The position numbers were made by a program, and so were the translations under genes. Under the pieces are notes generated by a model. It had not been told where the DNA came from and searched no databases. It saw only the letters and a program-made list of their open reading frames with translations. From the NCBI GenBank assembly GCA_026913215.1, contig JAPTYK010000001.1:5456001-5520000 (forward strand): a stretch of DNA of 64,000 nt, written 5' to 3'. Positions 20,220-27,591 of the stretch are shown here, in pieces (position 1 is the first letter of the stretch; every line of letters starts with the position of its first letter). Source of the DNA: Streptomyces diastatochromogenes. Its GTDB lineage: Bacteria; Actinomycetota; Actinomycetes; Streptomycetales; Streptomycetaceae.

Positions 20220-21687
20220 CGCGAACATCCGCGTCCGTTTCTGTCCCTCCCCGACCGGCAACCCCCACGTGGGCCTGGTCCGCACGGCTCTCTTCAACTG
20301 GGCCTTCGCCCGGCACAACGAGGCCACCATGGTCTTCCGCATCGAGGACACCGACGCGGCGCGCGACTCCGAGGAGTCGTACAACCAGCTGCTCGACTCC
20401 CTCAAGTGGCTCGGCCTCGACTGGGACGAGGGCCCGGAGGTCGGCGGCCCGCACGCCCCGTACCGCCAGTCCCAGCGGATGGACATCTACAAGGACGTCG
20501 CCGACAAGCTGCTGGCCGGCGGGTACGCGTACCCCTGCTACTGCACCACCGAGGAGCTCGACGAGCGCCGCGAGGCCGCCCGCGCCGCCGGCCGCCCCTC
20601 CGGCTACGACGGCCACTGCCGCGACCTCACCGCCGAGCAGAAGGCCGCGTACGAGGCCGAGGGCCGCGCGTCGATCGTCCGCTTCCGGATGCCCGACGAG
20701 ACGATCACCTTCACCGACCTGGTCCGCGGCGAGCTCACCTTCACCCCGGAGAACGTGCCGGACTACGGCATCCTCCGGGCCAACGGCGCCCCGCTCTACA
20801 CCCTCGTCAACCCGGTCGACGACGCCCTCATGGAGATCACCCACGTCCTGCGCGGCGAGGACCTGCTCTCCTCCACCCCCCGCCAGATCGCGCTCTACAA
20901 GGCGCTGATCGAGCTCGGCATCGCCAAGGAGATCCCCTCCTTCGGTCACCTGCCGTACGTCATGGGCGAGGGCAACAAGAAGCTCTCCAAGCGCGACCCG
21001 CAGGCCTCCCTCAACCTCTACCGGGAGCGCGGCTTCCTCCCCTCGGGCCTGCTGAACTACCTGTCGCTCCTCGGCTGGTCCTTCTCGGCCGACCGCGACC
21101 TCTTCACCATCCCCGAGATGGTGGCGAAGTTCGACATCGCCGATGTCAACGCCAACCCGGCGCGCTTCGACCTCAAGAAGGCCGAGTCGATCAACGCCGA
21201 CCACATCCGGATGCTGAACGTGAAGGCCTTCGCCGAGGCCTGCGAGCCCTGGCTCCAGGCCCCGCACGCCCCCTGGGCGCCCGAGGACTTCGACCAGGAC
21301 GCCTGGGAGCGGATCGCCCCGCACGCCCAGACCCGCCTGACCGTCCTCTCGGACATCACGGCCAACGTGGACTTCCTCTTCCTGCCCGAGCCGGTCTTCG
21401 ACCAGCCCTCGTGGGACAAGGCGATGAAGGGCGAGCCCGCGGCCCTCCTCACCACCGCCCGCGAGAAGCTGGAGTCGGCCGACTGGAGCGACCCCGAGTC
21501 CCTCAAGAACGCCGTCCTGGCCGCCGGCGAGGCCCACGGCCTCAAGCTCGGCAAGGCCCAGGCCCCGGTCCGCGTCGCCGTCACCGGCCGCACGGTCGGC
21601 CTGCCGCTCTTCGAGTCCCTGGAGATCCTGGGCAAGGAGAAGACCCTGGCCCGCGTCGACGCGGCCCTGGCGAAGCTCGCCGGCTGA
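20212..21687 (+). CDS. gltX: Glutamyl-tRNA synthetase
   Basis: A 491-residue class I synthetase that charges tRNA with glutamate. The HIGH-type signature PSPTGNPHVG occurs near residue 10 and the KMSKS-type motif KLSKR near residue 259, with an all-helical anticodon-binding C-terminal half. Actinobacteria generally lack a glutaminyl-tRNA synthetase, so this enzyme should be non-discriminating and also charge tRNA-Gln for later amidation by GatCAB (established for the group, not shown here). Five tRNA-Gln/tRNA-Glu genes lie within 1.4 kb downstream. It overlaps the FAH gene and is followed by a hairpin. Confidence 0.96.
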   Translation: MANANIRVRFCPSPTGNPHVGLVRTALFNWAFARHNEATMVFRIEDTDAARDSEESYNQLLDSLKWLGLDWDEGPEVGGPHAPYRQSQRMDIYKDVADKLLAGGYAYPCYCTTEELDERREAARAAGRPSGYDGHCRDLTAEQKAAYEAEGRASIVRFRMPDETITFTDLVRGELTFTPENVPDYGILRANGAPLYTLVNPVDDALMEITHVLRGEDLLSSTPRQIALYKALIELGIAKEIPSFGHLPYVMGEGNKKLSKRDPQASLNLYRERGFLPSGLLNYLSLLGWSFSADRDLFTIPEMVAKFDIADVNANPARFDLKKAESINADHIRMLNVKAFAEACEPWLQAPHAPWAPEDFDQDAWERIAPHAQTRLTVLSDITANVDFLFLPEPVFDQPSWDKAMKGEPAALLTTAREKLESADWSDPESLKNAVLAAGEAHGLKLGKAQAPVRVAVTGRTVGLPLFESLEILGKEKTLARVDAALAKLAG

Positions 21688-21703
21688 CCCGCGCCGTACG
21701 CAC

Positions 21704-21740
21704 CGGTACCCCCGTCCCGCGCCCCGGGACGGGGGTACCG
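21704..21740 (+). terminator. Hairpin terminator after gltX
   Basis: CGGTACCCCCGTCCC pairs perfectly with GGGACGGGGGTACCG around a 7-base loop. Its right arm carries TACCGT (21736-21741), which may double as the -10 box of the HAD gene starting at 21749. Confidence 0.75.
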
Positions 21741-21748
21741 TCGTTTCC

Positions 21749-22471
21749 ATGACCATCCGCGCGGTGCTCTGGGACGTCGACGACACGCTCTTCGACTACG
21801 CGAGCGCCGACCGGACCGGGATGCGGGCGCACCTCGCGGCCGAGGGGCTGCTCGGGGCGTACGGCTCCGTCGAAGAGGCCCTGCGGCGCTGGAAGGAGCT
21901 CACGGAGCTGCACTGGCGCCGGTACGAGGCCGAGGGCGGGGACTTCCGGGAGCAGCGGCGCGGGCGCGTGCGGGACTTCCTGGGGCGGCCGGCGCTCACC
22001 GCCGCCGAGGCCGACGGCTGGTTCGACCGGTACGTGGTCCATTACGAGGCCGCCTGGGAGCTGTTCCCCGACACCGTGCCCGTCCTCGACCTGCTGGCCC
22101 GTGACTACCGTCACGGAGTGCTGTCCAACTCCAGCATCCACAACCAGGACCACAAGCTCCGCGCCCTCGGCGTACGGGACCGCTTCGAGGCCGTGGTGTG
22201 CGCCGCCGAGCTCAGGGTGGCCAAGCCGGCCCCGGAGGCCTTCCACGCCGCCTGCGCGGCCCTGGGCCTGCGCCCGCACCAGGTCGCGTACGTCGGGGAC
22301 CAGCCGGACATCGACGCCCGGGGCGCCGTGGAGGCGGGCCTGCGGGGCATCTGGCTGGACCGCGCGGGGACCGGCGGGAGGCCCGAGCTGACCCGGATCA
22401 CCGACCTCCGGCAGCTGCCCGCGCTGCTGCGTGGGGATACGCGTTTTGGAGCACCGTCCACCTTCGGGTAA
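21749..22471 (+). CDS. HAD-family hydrolase
   Basis: A 240-residue phosphatase of the haloacid dehalogenase superfamily. Motif I DVDDTLFDY is at residues about 10-18, motif II SNSS near residue 126, the motif III lysine in VAKPAPE near residue 155, and motif IV GDQPDIDARGA near residue 188. A helical cap domain sits between motifs I and II. The substrate is unknown. The ATG lies only 7 bases after TACCGT and has no ribosome site, so the mRNA is probably leaderless. Its stop codon TAA forms part of the -10 box of the following tRNA promoter. Confidence 0.9.
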   Translation: MTIRAVLWDVDDTLFDYASADRTGMRAHLAAEGLLGAYGSVEEALRRWKELTELHWRRYEAEGGDFREQRRGRVRDFLGRPALTAAEADGWFDRYVVHYEAAWELFPDTVPVLDLLARDYRHGVLSNSSIHNQDHKLRALGVRDRFEAVVCAAELRVAKPAPEAFHAACAALGLRPHQVAYVGDQPDIDARGAVEAGLRGIWLDRAGTGGRPELTRITDLRQLPALLRGDTRFGAPSTFG

Positions 22472-22474
22472 TGT
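22446..22474 (+). promoter_or_regulatory. Promoter of the tRNA cluster
   Basis: TTGGAG (22446-22451), a 17-base spacer and TAATGT (22469-22474) give a good vegetative promoter about 90 bases before the first tRNA. The -10 box overlaps the stop codon of the HAD gene. Confidence 0.7.
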
Positions 22475-22566
22475 TCTTTCTGCGCCGAGGGGAACGGGCC
22501 GAAAGGCCGGAAAGCCCCGGAAGCGCAAGCCGAGCAAGATCCCTTCTCGAAGTGATCAAGTTCCGG

Positions 22567-22638
22567 TGGCCTATGGTGTAATTGGCAGCACGACTGATTC
22601 TGGTTCAGTTAGTCTTGGTTCGAGTCCAGGTAGGCCAG
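22567..22638 (+). tRNA. tRNA-Gln (anticodon CTG)
   Basis: A 72-base cloverleaf with acceptor TGGCCTA/TAGGCCA, discriminator G, anticodon stem ACTGA/TCAGT and loop TTCTGGT (anticodon CTG, reads CAG). It differs from the copy at 22909 by paired changes in the acceptor and T stems. CCA is not encoded. Confidence 0.95.
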
Positions 22639-22679
22639 CTCGCAGAGCTCATCTGCAACCGTGGATTGGCATCCACAAA

Positions 22680-22752
22680 GCCCCCGTTGTGTAGCGGCCT
22701 AGCACGCCGCCCTCTCAAGGCGGTAGCGCCGGTTCGAATCCGGTCGGGGGTA
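22680..22752 (+). tRNA. tRNA-Glu (anticodon CTC), copy 1
   Basis: A 73-base tRNA with acceptor GCCCCCG/CGGGGGT, anticodon stem CCGCC/GGCGG and loop CTCTCAA (anticodon CTC, reads GAG). Identical to the copies at 22814 and 23010. Confidence 0.95.
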
Positions 22753-22813
22753 CAGATCCTTCCCGCGGGATCATCTGGGTAGCTCCCGATGATGCCGATG
22801 CAGGATCGCTAGG

Positions 22814-22886
22814 GCCCCCGTTGTGTAGCGGCCTAGCACGCCGCCCTCTCAAGGCGGTAGCGCCGGTTCGAATCCGGTCGGGGGTA
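22814..22886 (+). tRNA. tRNA-Glu (anticodon CTC), copy 2
   Basis: Identical 73-base tRNA-Glu with anticodon CTC, second of three copies in the cluster. Confidence 0.95.
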
Positions 22887-22908
22887 CGACGCTGGTCTAA
22901 CCACGTAT

Positions 22909-22980
22909 TGGTCTATGGTGTAATTGGCAGCACGACTGATTCTGGTTCAGTTAGTCTAGGTTCGAGTCCTGGTAGACCAG
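22909..22980 (+). tRNA. tRNA-Gln (anticodon CTG), variant copy
   Basis: A 72-base tRNA with acceptor TGGTCTA/TAGACCA and the same anticodon arm as the first tRNA-Gln. In both the acceptor and T stems the differences from copy 1 keep base pairing, so both are likely functional. Confidence 0.95.
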
Positions 22981-23009
22981 CTCGGATCCACGGCGACGTG
23001 TGATCCAAA

Positions 23010-23082
23010 GCCCCCGTTGTGTAGCGGCCTAGCACGCCGCCCTCTCAAGGCGGTAGCGCCGGTTCGAATCCGGTCGGGGGTA
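23010..23082 (+). tRNA. tRNA-Glu (anticodon CTC), copy 3
   Basis: Third identical tRNA-Glu with anticodon CTC. It is directly followed by the cluster's terminator. Confidence 0.95.
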
Positions 23083-23087
23083 CTCGA

Positions 23088-23123
23088 CGAAGAAGCCCTT
23101 CCCTTCGGGGGAGGGCTTCTTCG
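23088..23123 (+). terminator. Strong hairpin terminator of the tRNA cluster
   Basis: A 16-bp stem (5' arm 23088-23103, 3' arm 23108-23123; one G-T pair) closed by a stable TTCG loop begins 6 bases after the last tRNA-Glu. Confidence 0.85.
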
Positions 23124-23219
23124 CTGTTCGCGTTCCCCGTGTGCACGGGCACACAACTCCGGCCCACCGCTGCGGCGTTGGAGCGGTGGGCCGGTACGAA
23201 CGGGGAGGTGCGGAGGAGG

Positions 23220-23936
23220 TCAGCCGTTGCGGCGGAGCGCCTCGGAGAGACGGGCGGCGGCGTCGATGACCGCCTGGGCGTGCATACGGCCCGGGTGGCG
23301 CGTCAGACGCTCGATCGGACCCGAGACCGACACGGCGGCCACCACGCGGTTCGAGGGGCCGCGTACGGGCGCGGAGACGGACGCCACGCCGGGCTCCCGC
23401 TCGCCGATCGACTGGGCCCAGCCGCGGCGCCGTACGCCCGACAGGGCCGTCGCCGTGAAGCGGGCGCCCTGGAGGCCGCGGTGCAGCCGCTCGGGCTCCT
23501 CCCAGGCCATCAGGATCTGCGCGGACGAGCCGGCCTTCATGGTCAGCGTCGAGCCGACCGGGACCGTGTCCCGCAGGCCCGAGAGCCGCTCGGCCGCCGC
23601 CACGCAGATGCGCATGTCGCCCTGGCGTCGGTAGAGCTGGGCGCTCTCGCCGGTGACGTCGCGCAGATGCGTCAGCACCGGGCCCGCGGTCGCGAGCAGG
23701 CGGTCCTCGCCGGCCGCGGCGGCGAGCTCCGCCAGGCGCGGTCCGAGGATGAACCGGCCCTGCATGTCACGCGCCACCATCCGGTGGTGTTCCAGTGCCA
23801 CGGCCAGTCGGTGGGCCGTGGGTCGTGCGAGTCCCGTCGCCGCGACCAGTCCTGCGAGGGTGGCCGGACCGGACTCCAGGGCGCTCAGGACAAGGGCTGC
23901 CTTGTCGAGAACGCCTACGCCGCTAGAGTTGTCCAT
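23220..23936 (-). CDS. ndgR: IclR-family regulator NdgR
   Basis: A 238-residue transcription factor with an N-terminal winged helix (LAGLVAATGLARPTAHRLAVAL, about 30-50) and a C-terminal IclR effector domain. NdgR regulates branched-chain amino acid genes, especially leuCD, and affects antibiotic production in Streptomyces. Here it is divergent from leuC with 140 bases between the starts, the classic arrangement. The ATG at 23936 is chosen because MDNSSGVGVLDKA is the family N-terminus, although the frame stays open further upstream. A near-perfect inverted repeat sits 13 bases upstream of the start and may be its autoregulatory site. Confidence 0.93.
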   Translation of the reverse strand: MDNSSGVGVLDKAALVLSALESGPATLAGLVAATGLARPTAHRLAVALEHHRMVARDMQGRFILGPRLAELAAAAGEDRLLATAGPVLTHLRDVTGESAQLYRRQGDMRICVAAAERLSGLRDTVPVGSTLTMKAGSSAQILMAWEEPERLHRGLQGARFTATALSGVRRRGWAQSIGEREPGVASVSAPVRGPSNRVVAAVSVSGPIERLTRHPGRMHAQAVIDAAARLSEALRRNG

Positions 23937-23948
23937 GCAACGATATTC

Positions 23949-23969
23949 GCGTCTCACTCTGTGAAACGC
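23949..23969. promoter_or_regulatory. Candidate NdgR operator between ndgR and leuC
   Basis: GCGTCTCAC and GTGAAACGC form a 9-bp inverted repeat with a 3-base centre and one mismatch. It lies in the divergent ndgR-leuC gap, just upstream of the ndgR ATG. Confidence 0.55.
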
Positions 23970-24012
23970 AAGTTCAATTTTTCTCGGAACCTGTGACCCT
24001 GGTGTTGCGGCC

Positions 24013-24047
24013 GCACAACGGCCCGCGGAACGGGTCTCTAGTTGTGC
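24013..24047 (+). promoter_or_regulatory. Stem-loop in the leuC 5' leader
   Basis: GCACAAC (24013-24019) pairs perfectly with GTTGTGC (24041-24047), enclosing an inner CCCG/CGGG stem, 29 bases upstream of the leuC start. No poly-T follows. It may affect leuC expression, but the transcript start is unknown. Confidence 0.35.
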
Positions 24048-24076
24048 CGGCGCAGACGTCGGCCGGAGGGAAAGCG

Positions 24077-25501
24077 ATGGGTAGGACACTCGCGGAGAAG
24101 GTCTGGGACGACCACGTCGTCCGGCGCGCCGAGGGCGAGCCCGACCTCCTCTTCATCGATCTGCACCTGCTGCACGAGGTGACCAGCCCGCAGGCCTTCG
24201 ACGGCCTCCGGCAGAACGGCCGGCAGGTACGGCGCCTGGACCTCACCATCGCCACCGAGGACCACAACACCCCGACCCTCGACATCGACAAGCCGATCGC
24301 GGACCCGGTCTCCCGCGCCCAGCTGGAGACCCTCCGCAAGAACTGTGCCGAGTTCGGCGTCCGGCTGCACCCGCTGGGCGACGTCGAGCAGGGCGTCGTC
24401 CACGTCGTGGGACCGCAGCTGGGCCTGACCCAGCCGGGCACCACGGTGGTCTGCGGCGACTCGCACACCTCCACGCACGGCGCCTTCGGCGCGCTGGCGT
24501 TCGGCATCGGCACCAGCCAGGTCGAGCACGTGCTCGCCACCCAGACGCTGCCGCTGGCCCGCCCCAAGACCATGGCGATCACGGTCGACGGCGAGCTGCC
24601 CGCGGACGTCACCGCCAAGGACCTGATCCTGGCGATCATCGCCAAGATCGGCACCGGCGGCGGCCAGGGCTACATCCTGGAGTACCGCGGCTCCGCCATC
24701 GAGAAGCTCTCGATGGAGGCCCGGATGACCATCTGCAACATGTCGATCGAGGCCGGCGCCCGCGCGGGCATGATCGCCCCCGACGAGACCACCTTCGCCT
24801 ACCTGAAGGGCCGCGCCCACGCCCCCGAGGGCGAGGACTGGGACGCCGCCGTCGCGTACTGGAAGACCCTGAAGTCCGACGAGGACGCCGTCTTCGACGC
24901 CGAGGTCGTCATCGACGGCCCCTCGCTGGCGCCCTTCGTCACCTGGGGCACCAACCCGGGCCAGGGCGCGCCGCTTTCGGCGAACGTCCCCGACCCGGCT
25001 TCGTACGAAGACGCTTCGGAGCGCCTGGCCGCCGAAAAGGCCCTGGAGTACATGGGGTTGACCGCCGGACAGCCGCTGCGCGACATCAAGGTCGACACCG
25101 TCTTCGTAGGCTCCTGCACCAACGGCCGCATCGAGGACCTGCGCAACGCCGCCTCCCTCCTGGAGGGCCGCAAGGTCGCCGACGGCGTCCGCATGCTGGT
25201 CGTCCCCGGCTCGGTCCGGGTCGCCCTGCAGGCCGTCGAAGAGGGCCTGGACAAGGTCTTCAAGGAGGCCGGGGCCGAATGGCGGCACGCGGGCTGCTCG
25301 ATGTGCCTGGGCATGAACCCCGACCAACTGGCCCCCGGTGAGCGCTCCGCGTCCACCTCCAACCGCAACTTCGAGGGCCGGCAGGGCAAGGGCGGCCGCA
25401 CCCACCTGGTCTCCCCCCAGGTCGCCGCCGCCACCGCCGTCCTGGGCCACCTGGCCTCCCCGGCCGATCTGTCCGACGTCGCCACCACCGCGGGGGTCTG
25501 A
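24077..25501 (+). CDS. leuC: 3-isopropylmalate dehydratase large subunit
   Basis: A 474-residue aconitase-family enzyme that, with LeuD, isomerises 2-isopropylmalate to 3-isopropylmalate in leucine synthesis. The iron-sulphur ligands are visible: Cys in FVGSCTNGR near residue 347 and both Cys in CSMCLGMNP near residues 408-411. The substrate-binding GDSHTSTHGAFG is near residue 132. ATG 24077 is chosen for the MGRTLAEKVWDDHVV start, preceded by GGAGGG. Upstream in-frame codons reach 23993 but lack family similarity. leuD begins 6 bases after the stop. Control by NdgR is likely. Confidence 0.97.
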   Translation: MGRTLAEKVWDDHVVRRAEGEPDLLFIDLHLLHEVTSPQAFDGLRQNGRQVRRLDLTIATEDHNTPTLDIDKPIADPVSRAQLETLRKNCAEFGVRLHPLGDVEQGVVHVVGPQLGLTQPGTTVVCGDSHTSTHGAFGALAFGIGTSQVEHVLATQTLPLARPKTMAITVDGELPADVTAKDLILAIIAKIGTGGGQGYILEYRGSAIEKLSMEARMTICNMSIEAGARAGMIAPDETTFAYLKGRAHAPEGEDWDAAVAYWKTLKSDEDAVFDAEVVIDGPSLAPFVTWGTNPGQGAPLSANVPDPASYEDASERLAAEKALEYMGLTAGQPLRDIKVDTVFVGSCTNGRIEDLRNAASLLEGRKVADGVRMLVVPGSVRVALQAVEEGLDKVFKEAGAEWRHAGCSMCLGMNPDQLAPGERSASTSNRNFEGRQGKGGRTHLVSPQVAAATAVLGHLASPADLSDVATTAGV

Positions 25502-25507
25502 GGAACC

Positions 25508-26101
25508 ATGGAAGCTTTCACCACGCACACCGGCCGGGCCGTCCCGCTGCGCCGCAGCAACGTCGACACCGACCAGATCATCCCGGCGCACTGGCTGAAG
25601 AAGGTCACCCGCGACGGCTTCGAGGACGGCCTCTTCGAGGCCTGGCGCAAGGACTCCGAGTTCGTCCTCAACCGCCCCGAGCGGCAGGGCGCCACGGTCC
25701 TGGTCGCCGGCCCCGACTTCGGCACCGGCTCCTCCCGCGAGCACGCCGTCTGGGCGCTCCAGAACTACGGCTTCCAGGCCGTCATCTCCTCCCGCTTCGC
25801 CGACATCTTCCGGGGCAACTCGCTGAAGAACGGCCTGCTGACCGTCGTCCTCCCGCAGGAGACGGTGGACGCCCTCTGGGAGCTGACCGAGGCCGACCCG
25901 ACCGCCGAGATCACCGTCGACCTGGAGGCCCGCAAGGTCCTGGCCGCCGGGATCGACGCCGACTTCGAGCTCGACGAGAACGCCCGCTGGCGCCTGCTGA
26001 ACGGCCTCGACGACATCAGCCTCACCCTTCAGAACGAAGCCGACATCGCGGCCTACGAGGCGGCTCGACCGGCCTTCAAGCCCCGTACAATTACGGCCTG
26101 A
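25508..26101 (+). CDS. leuD: 3-isopropylmalate dehydratase small subunit
   Basis: A 197-residue partner of LeuC forming the swivelling domain over the active site. RSNVDTDQIIPAHWLK (about 17-32), the GPDFGTGSSREHAVWAL loop near residue 68 and SRFADIFRGN near residue 95 are standard LeuD motifs. The frame is intact, the length is normal, and it is translationally close to leuC. A strong terminator follows at 26117-26152. Confidence 0.97.
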   Translation: MEAFTTHTGRAVPLRRSNVDTDQIIPAHWLKKVTRDGFEDGLFEAWRKDSEFVLNRPERQGATVLVAGPDFGTGSSREHAVWALQNYGFQAVISSRFADIFRGNSLKNGLLTVVLPQETVDALWELTEADPTAEITVDLEARKVLAAGIDADFELDENARWRLLNGLDDISLTLQNEADIAAYEAARPAFKPRTITA

Positions 26102-26116
26102 GCAGCGCTTTTCCAA

Positions 26117-26152
26117 GACTGCGCCCCCCACCGACCGGTGGGGGGCGCAGTC
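26117..26152 (+). terminator. Terminator of leuCD
   Basis: A perfect 16-bp stem (GACTGCGCCCCCCACC with GGTGGGGGGCGCAGTC) around GACC, 16 bases past leuD. Confidence 0.85.
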
Positions 26153-26205
26153 GCTTGTTGAGACCCTGTCGGGCGACAACTCGCCCTAGATGGCACAATC
26201 GGTGC

Positions 26206-26433
26206 ATGGAACGCGACAGCCAACTCGAGCTCTACGAGGCAGTCGCCGCCCGATTGAAGGAAGCGCACACAAGGGTGCGCTCACTGCAAGTCCCGGAGGG
26301 CGTAAGGATGGCGCTGTCCCGGAAGCTGCTGGTCGTGACGGCCGCGGCGAAGCACGATCTCAAGGACGCGGCGATGCGTCTGGACCGGTTGATGAAGGAC
26401 CTCGACGAGGGCCGATTCCCAGAGGACGACTGA
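26206..26433 (+). CDS. Small conserved-looking helical protein, unknown function
   Basis: A 75-residue charged protein, predominantly helical (LYEAVAARLKEAHTRVRSL, then KHDLKDAAMRLDRLMKDLDEG), with no membrane segment or cysteine. ATG 26206 gives a natural N-terminus, MERDSQLELYEAV. CACAAT ends 7 bases before it and no ribosome site is visible, so a leaderless mRNA is possible. It sits alone between leuD and hupS. I recall an equivalent gene in other Streptomyces, but I have no function for it. Confidence 0.7.
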   Translation: MERDSQLELYEAVAARLKEAHTRVRSLQVPEGVRMALSRKLLVVTAAAKHDLKDAAMRLDRLMKDLDEGRFPEDD

Positions 26434-26496
26434 CACCAGGAACTCCGCAACGGGACTTCCACGTTGCGGCACTAGGGTGATTAGACCGTTTCGTGT

Positions 26497-26525
26497 TTGA
26501 TTTGCGGTATATACATGCCTAACGT
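26497..26525 (+). promoter_or_regulatory. Candidate hupS promoter
   Basis: TTGATT (26497-26502), 17-base spacer, TAACGT (26520-26525). It would give a leader of about 45 bases ahead of hupS. Confidence 0.55.
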
Positions 26526-26576
26526 GCGAAAAAGCTTGAACACTTTCGTTCTGGCAATGTCTCCGAAGGGGAAGAC

Positions 26577-27275
26577 GTGAACAAGGCGCAGCTCGTAGAA
26601 GCGATTGCCGACAAGATGGGCGGTCGTCAGCAGGCCGCCGACGCCGTCGACCACGTGCTCGACGCCATCGTGCGTGCCGTGGTGGCCGGCGACCGGGTCT
26701 CGGTCACGGGTTTCGGCTCGTTCGAGAAGGTCGACCGCCCGGCCCGCTACGCCCGCAACCCGCAGACGGGTGAGCGCGTCCGGGTGAAGAAGACCTCCGT
26801 CCCGCGCTTCCGCGCAGGTCAGGGCTTCAAGGACCTGGTCAGCGGCTCCAAGAAGCTCCCCAAGGGCGGCGAGGTCTCCGTCAAGAAGGCCCCCAAGGGC
26901 AGCCTCACCGGTGGCGCCTCCGCGACCGTGAAGAAGGCCGCCGCGAAGAAGGCCACCACCGCCAAGAAGGCCGCCGCGAAGAAGGCGACCCCGGCGAAGA
27001 AGGTCACGGCCGCCGCCGCGAAGAAGGCGACGCCGGCGAAGAAGACCACCACGGCCGCCGCGAAGAAGGCGACCCCGGCGAAGAAGGCCACCACGGCGGC
27101 CGCCAAGAAGGCGACCCCGGCCAAGAAGGCCACCACGGCCGCCGCCAAGAAGGTCACCAAGGCCGCGGCGAAGAAGACCGCCCCGGCCGCGAAGAAGGCC
27201 ACGGCGACGAAGGCGCCCGCCAAGAAGACGACGGCGCGCAAGACCACCGCCAAGAAGACCGCCGCCAAGAAGTAG
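26577..27275 (+). CDS. hupS: HU-family nucleoid protein HupS with lysine-rich tail
   Basis: A 232-residue DNA-binding protein. Residues 1-90 are a classic HU domain (NKAQLVEAIADKMG, VTGFGSFEKVDRPAR, and the DNA-binding arm ARNPQTGERVRVKK). Residues about 115-232 are a histone-H1-like tail of AAAKKATPAKKATT-type repeats, as in Streptomyces HupS, which compacts DNA in spores. GTG start with GAAGGGGAAG ahead. The tail is repetitive at the DNA level too, so copy number may vary between strains or be misassembled. A terminator follows at 27297-27326. Confidence 0.95.
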   Translation: MNKAQLVEAIADKMGGRQQAADAVDHVLDAIVRAVVAGDRVSVTGFGSFEKVDRPARYARNPQTGERVRVKKTSVPRFRAGQGFKDLVSGSKKLPKGGEVSVKKAPKGSLTGGASATVKKAAAKKATTAKKAAAKKATPAKKVTAAAAKKATPAKKTTTAAAKKATPAKKATTAAAKKATPAKKATTAAAKKVTKAAAKKTAPAAKKATATKAPAKKTTARKTTAKKTAAKK

Positions 27276-27296
27276 GACGCGCGGTACCGACCCGCC

Positions 27297-27326
27297 GGGC
27301 CGGGCTCCCTCCGGGGAGCCCGGCCC
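27297..27326. terminator. Bidirectional terminator between hupS and the 69-residue gene
   Basis: GGGCCGGGCTCCC and GGGAGCCCGGCCC form a perfect 13-bp stem around TCCG, between convergent genes. Confidence 0.85.
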
Positions 27327-27371
27327 GCGGCGTCTTCCGGAACGGACCGGAACCGAGCGGAACGCCCGGGA

Positions 27372-27581
27372 TCAGAACGTCTGCAGCGTCACCAGGGTGA
27401 TCCGGAGCCCCGCGCCCGAGGTGCCCGGCTCGGCCTCGATCCGCACCCGCTGCCCGGGCCGCAGCAGCCGCAGCCCGCCCGCCTCGAAGGCCTCCGCCCC
27501 GAACTCCACGGGGGTGCCGTCGTCGAGCAGCACACTGCCGCTGCGGGTCTCGGGGTCGTACGTGAACGCGGTCGCCTGCAT
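27372..27581 (-). CDS. Small protein, possibly cold-shock/OB-like
   Basis: A 69-residue protein with a beta-rich pattern: FTYDPETRSGSVLLDDGTPV then LRLLRPGQRVRIEAE. The DPETRSGSVLLDDG part resembles the first strands of cold-shock OB folds, but the RNA-binding aromatic motifs are not evident, so no function is assigned. It starts 10 bases after the end of cofC and is probably co-transcribed with it. Confidence 0.65.
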   Translation of the reverse strand: MQATAFTYDPETRSGSVLLDDGTPVEFGAEAFEAGGLRLLRPGQRVRIEAEPGTSGAGLRITLVTLQTF

Positions 27582-27591
27582 GGACCGCAGC

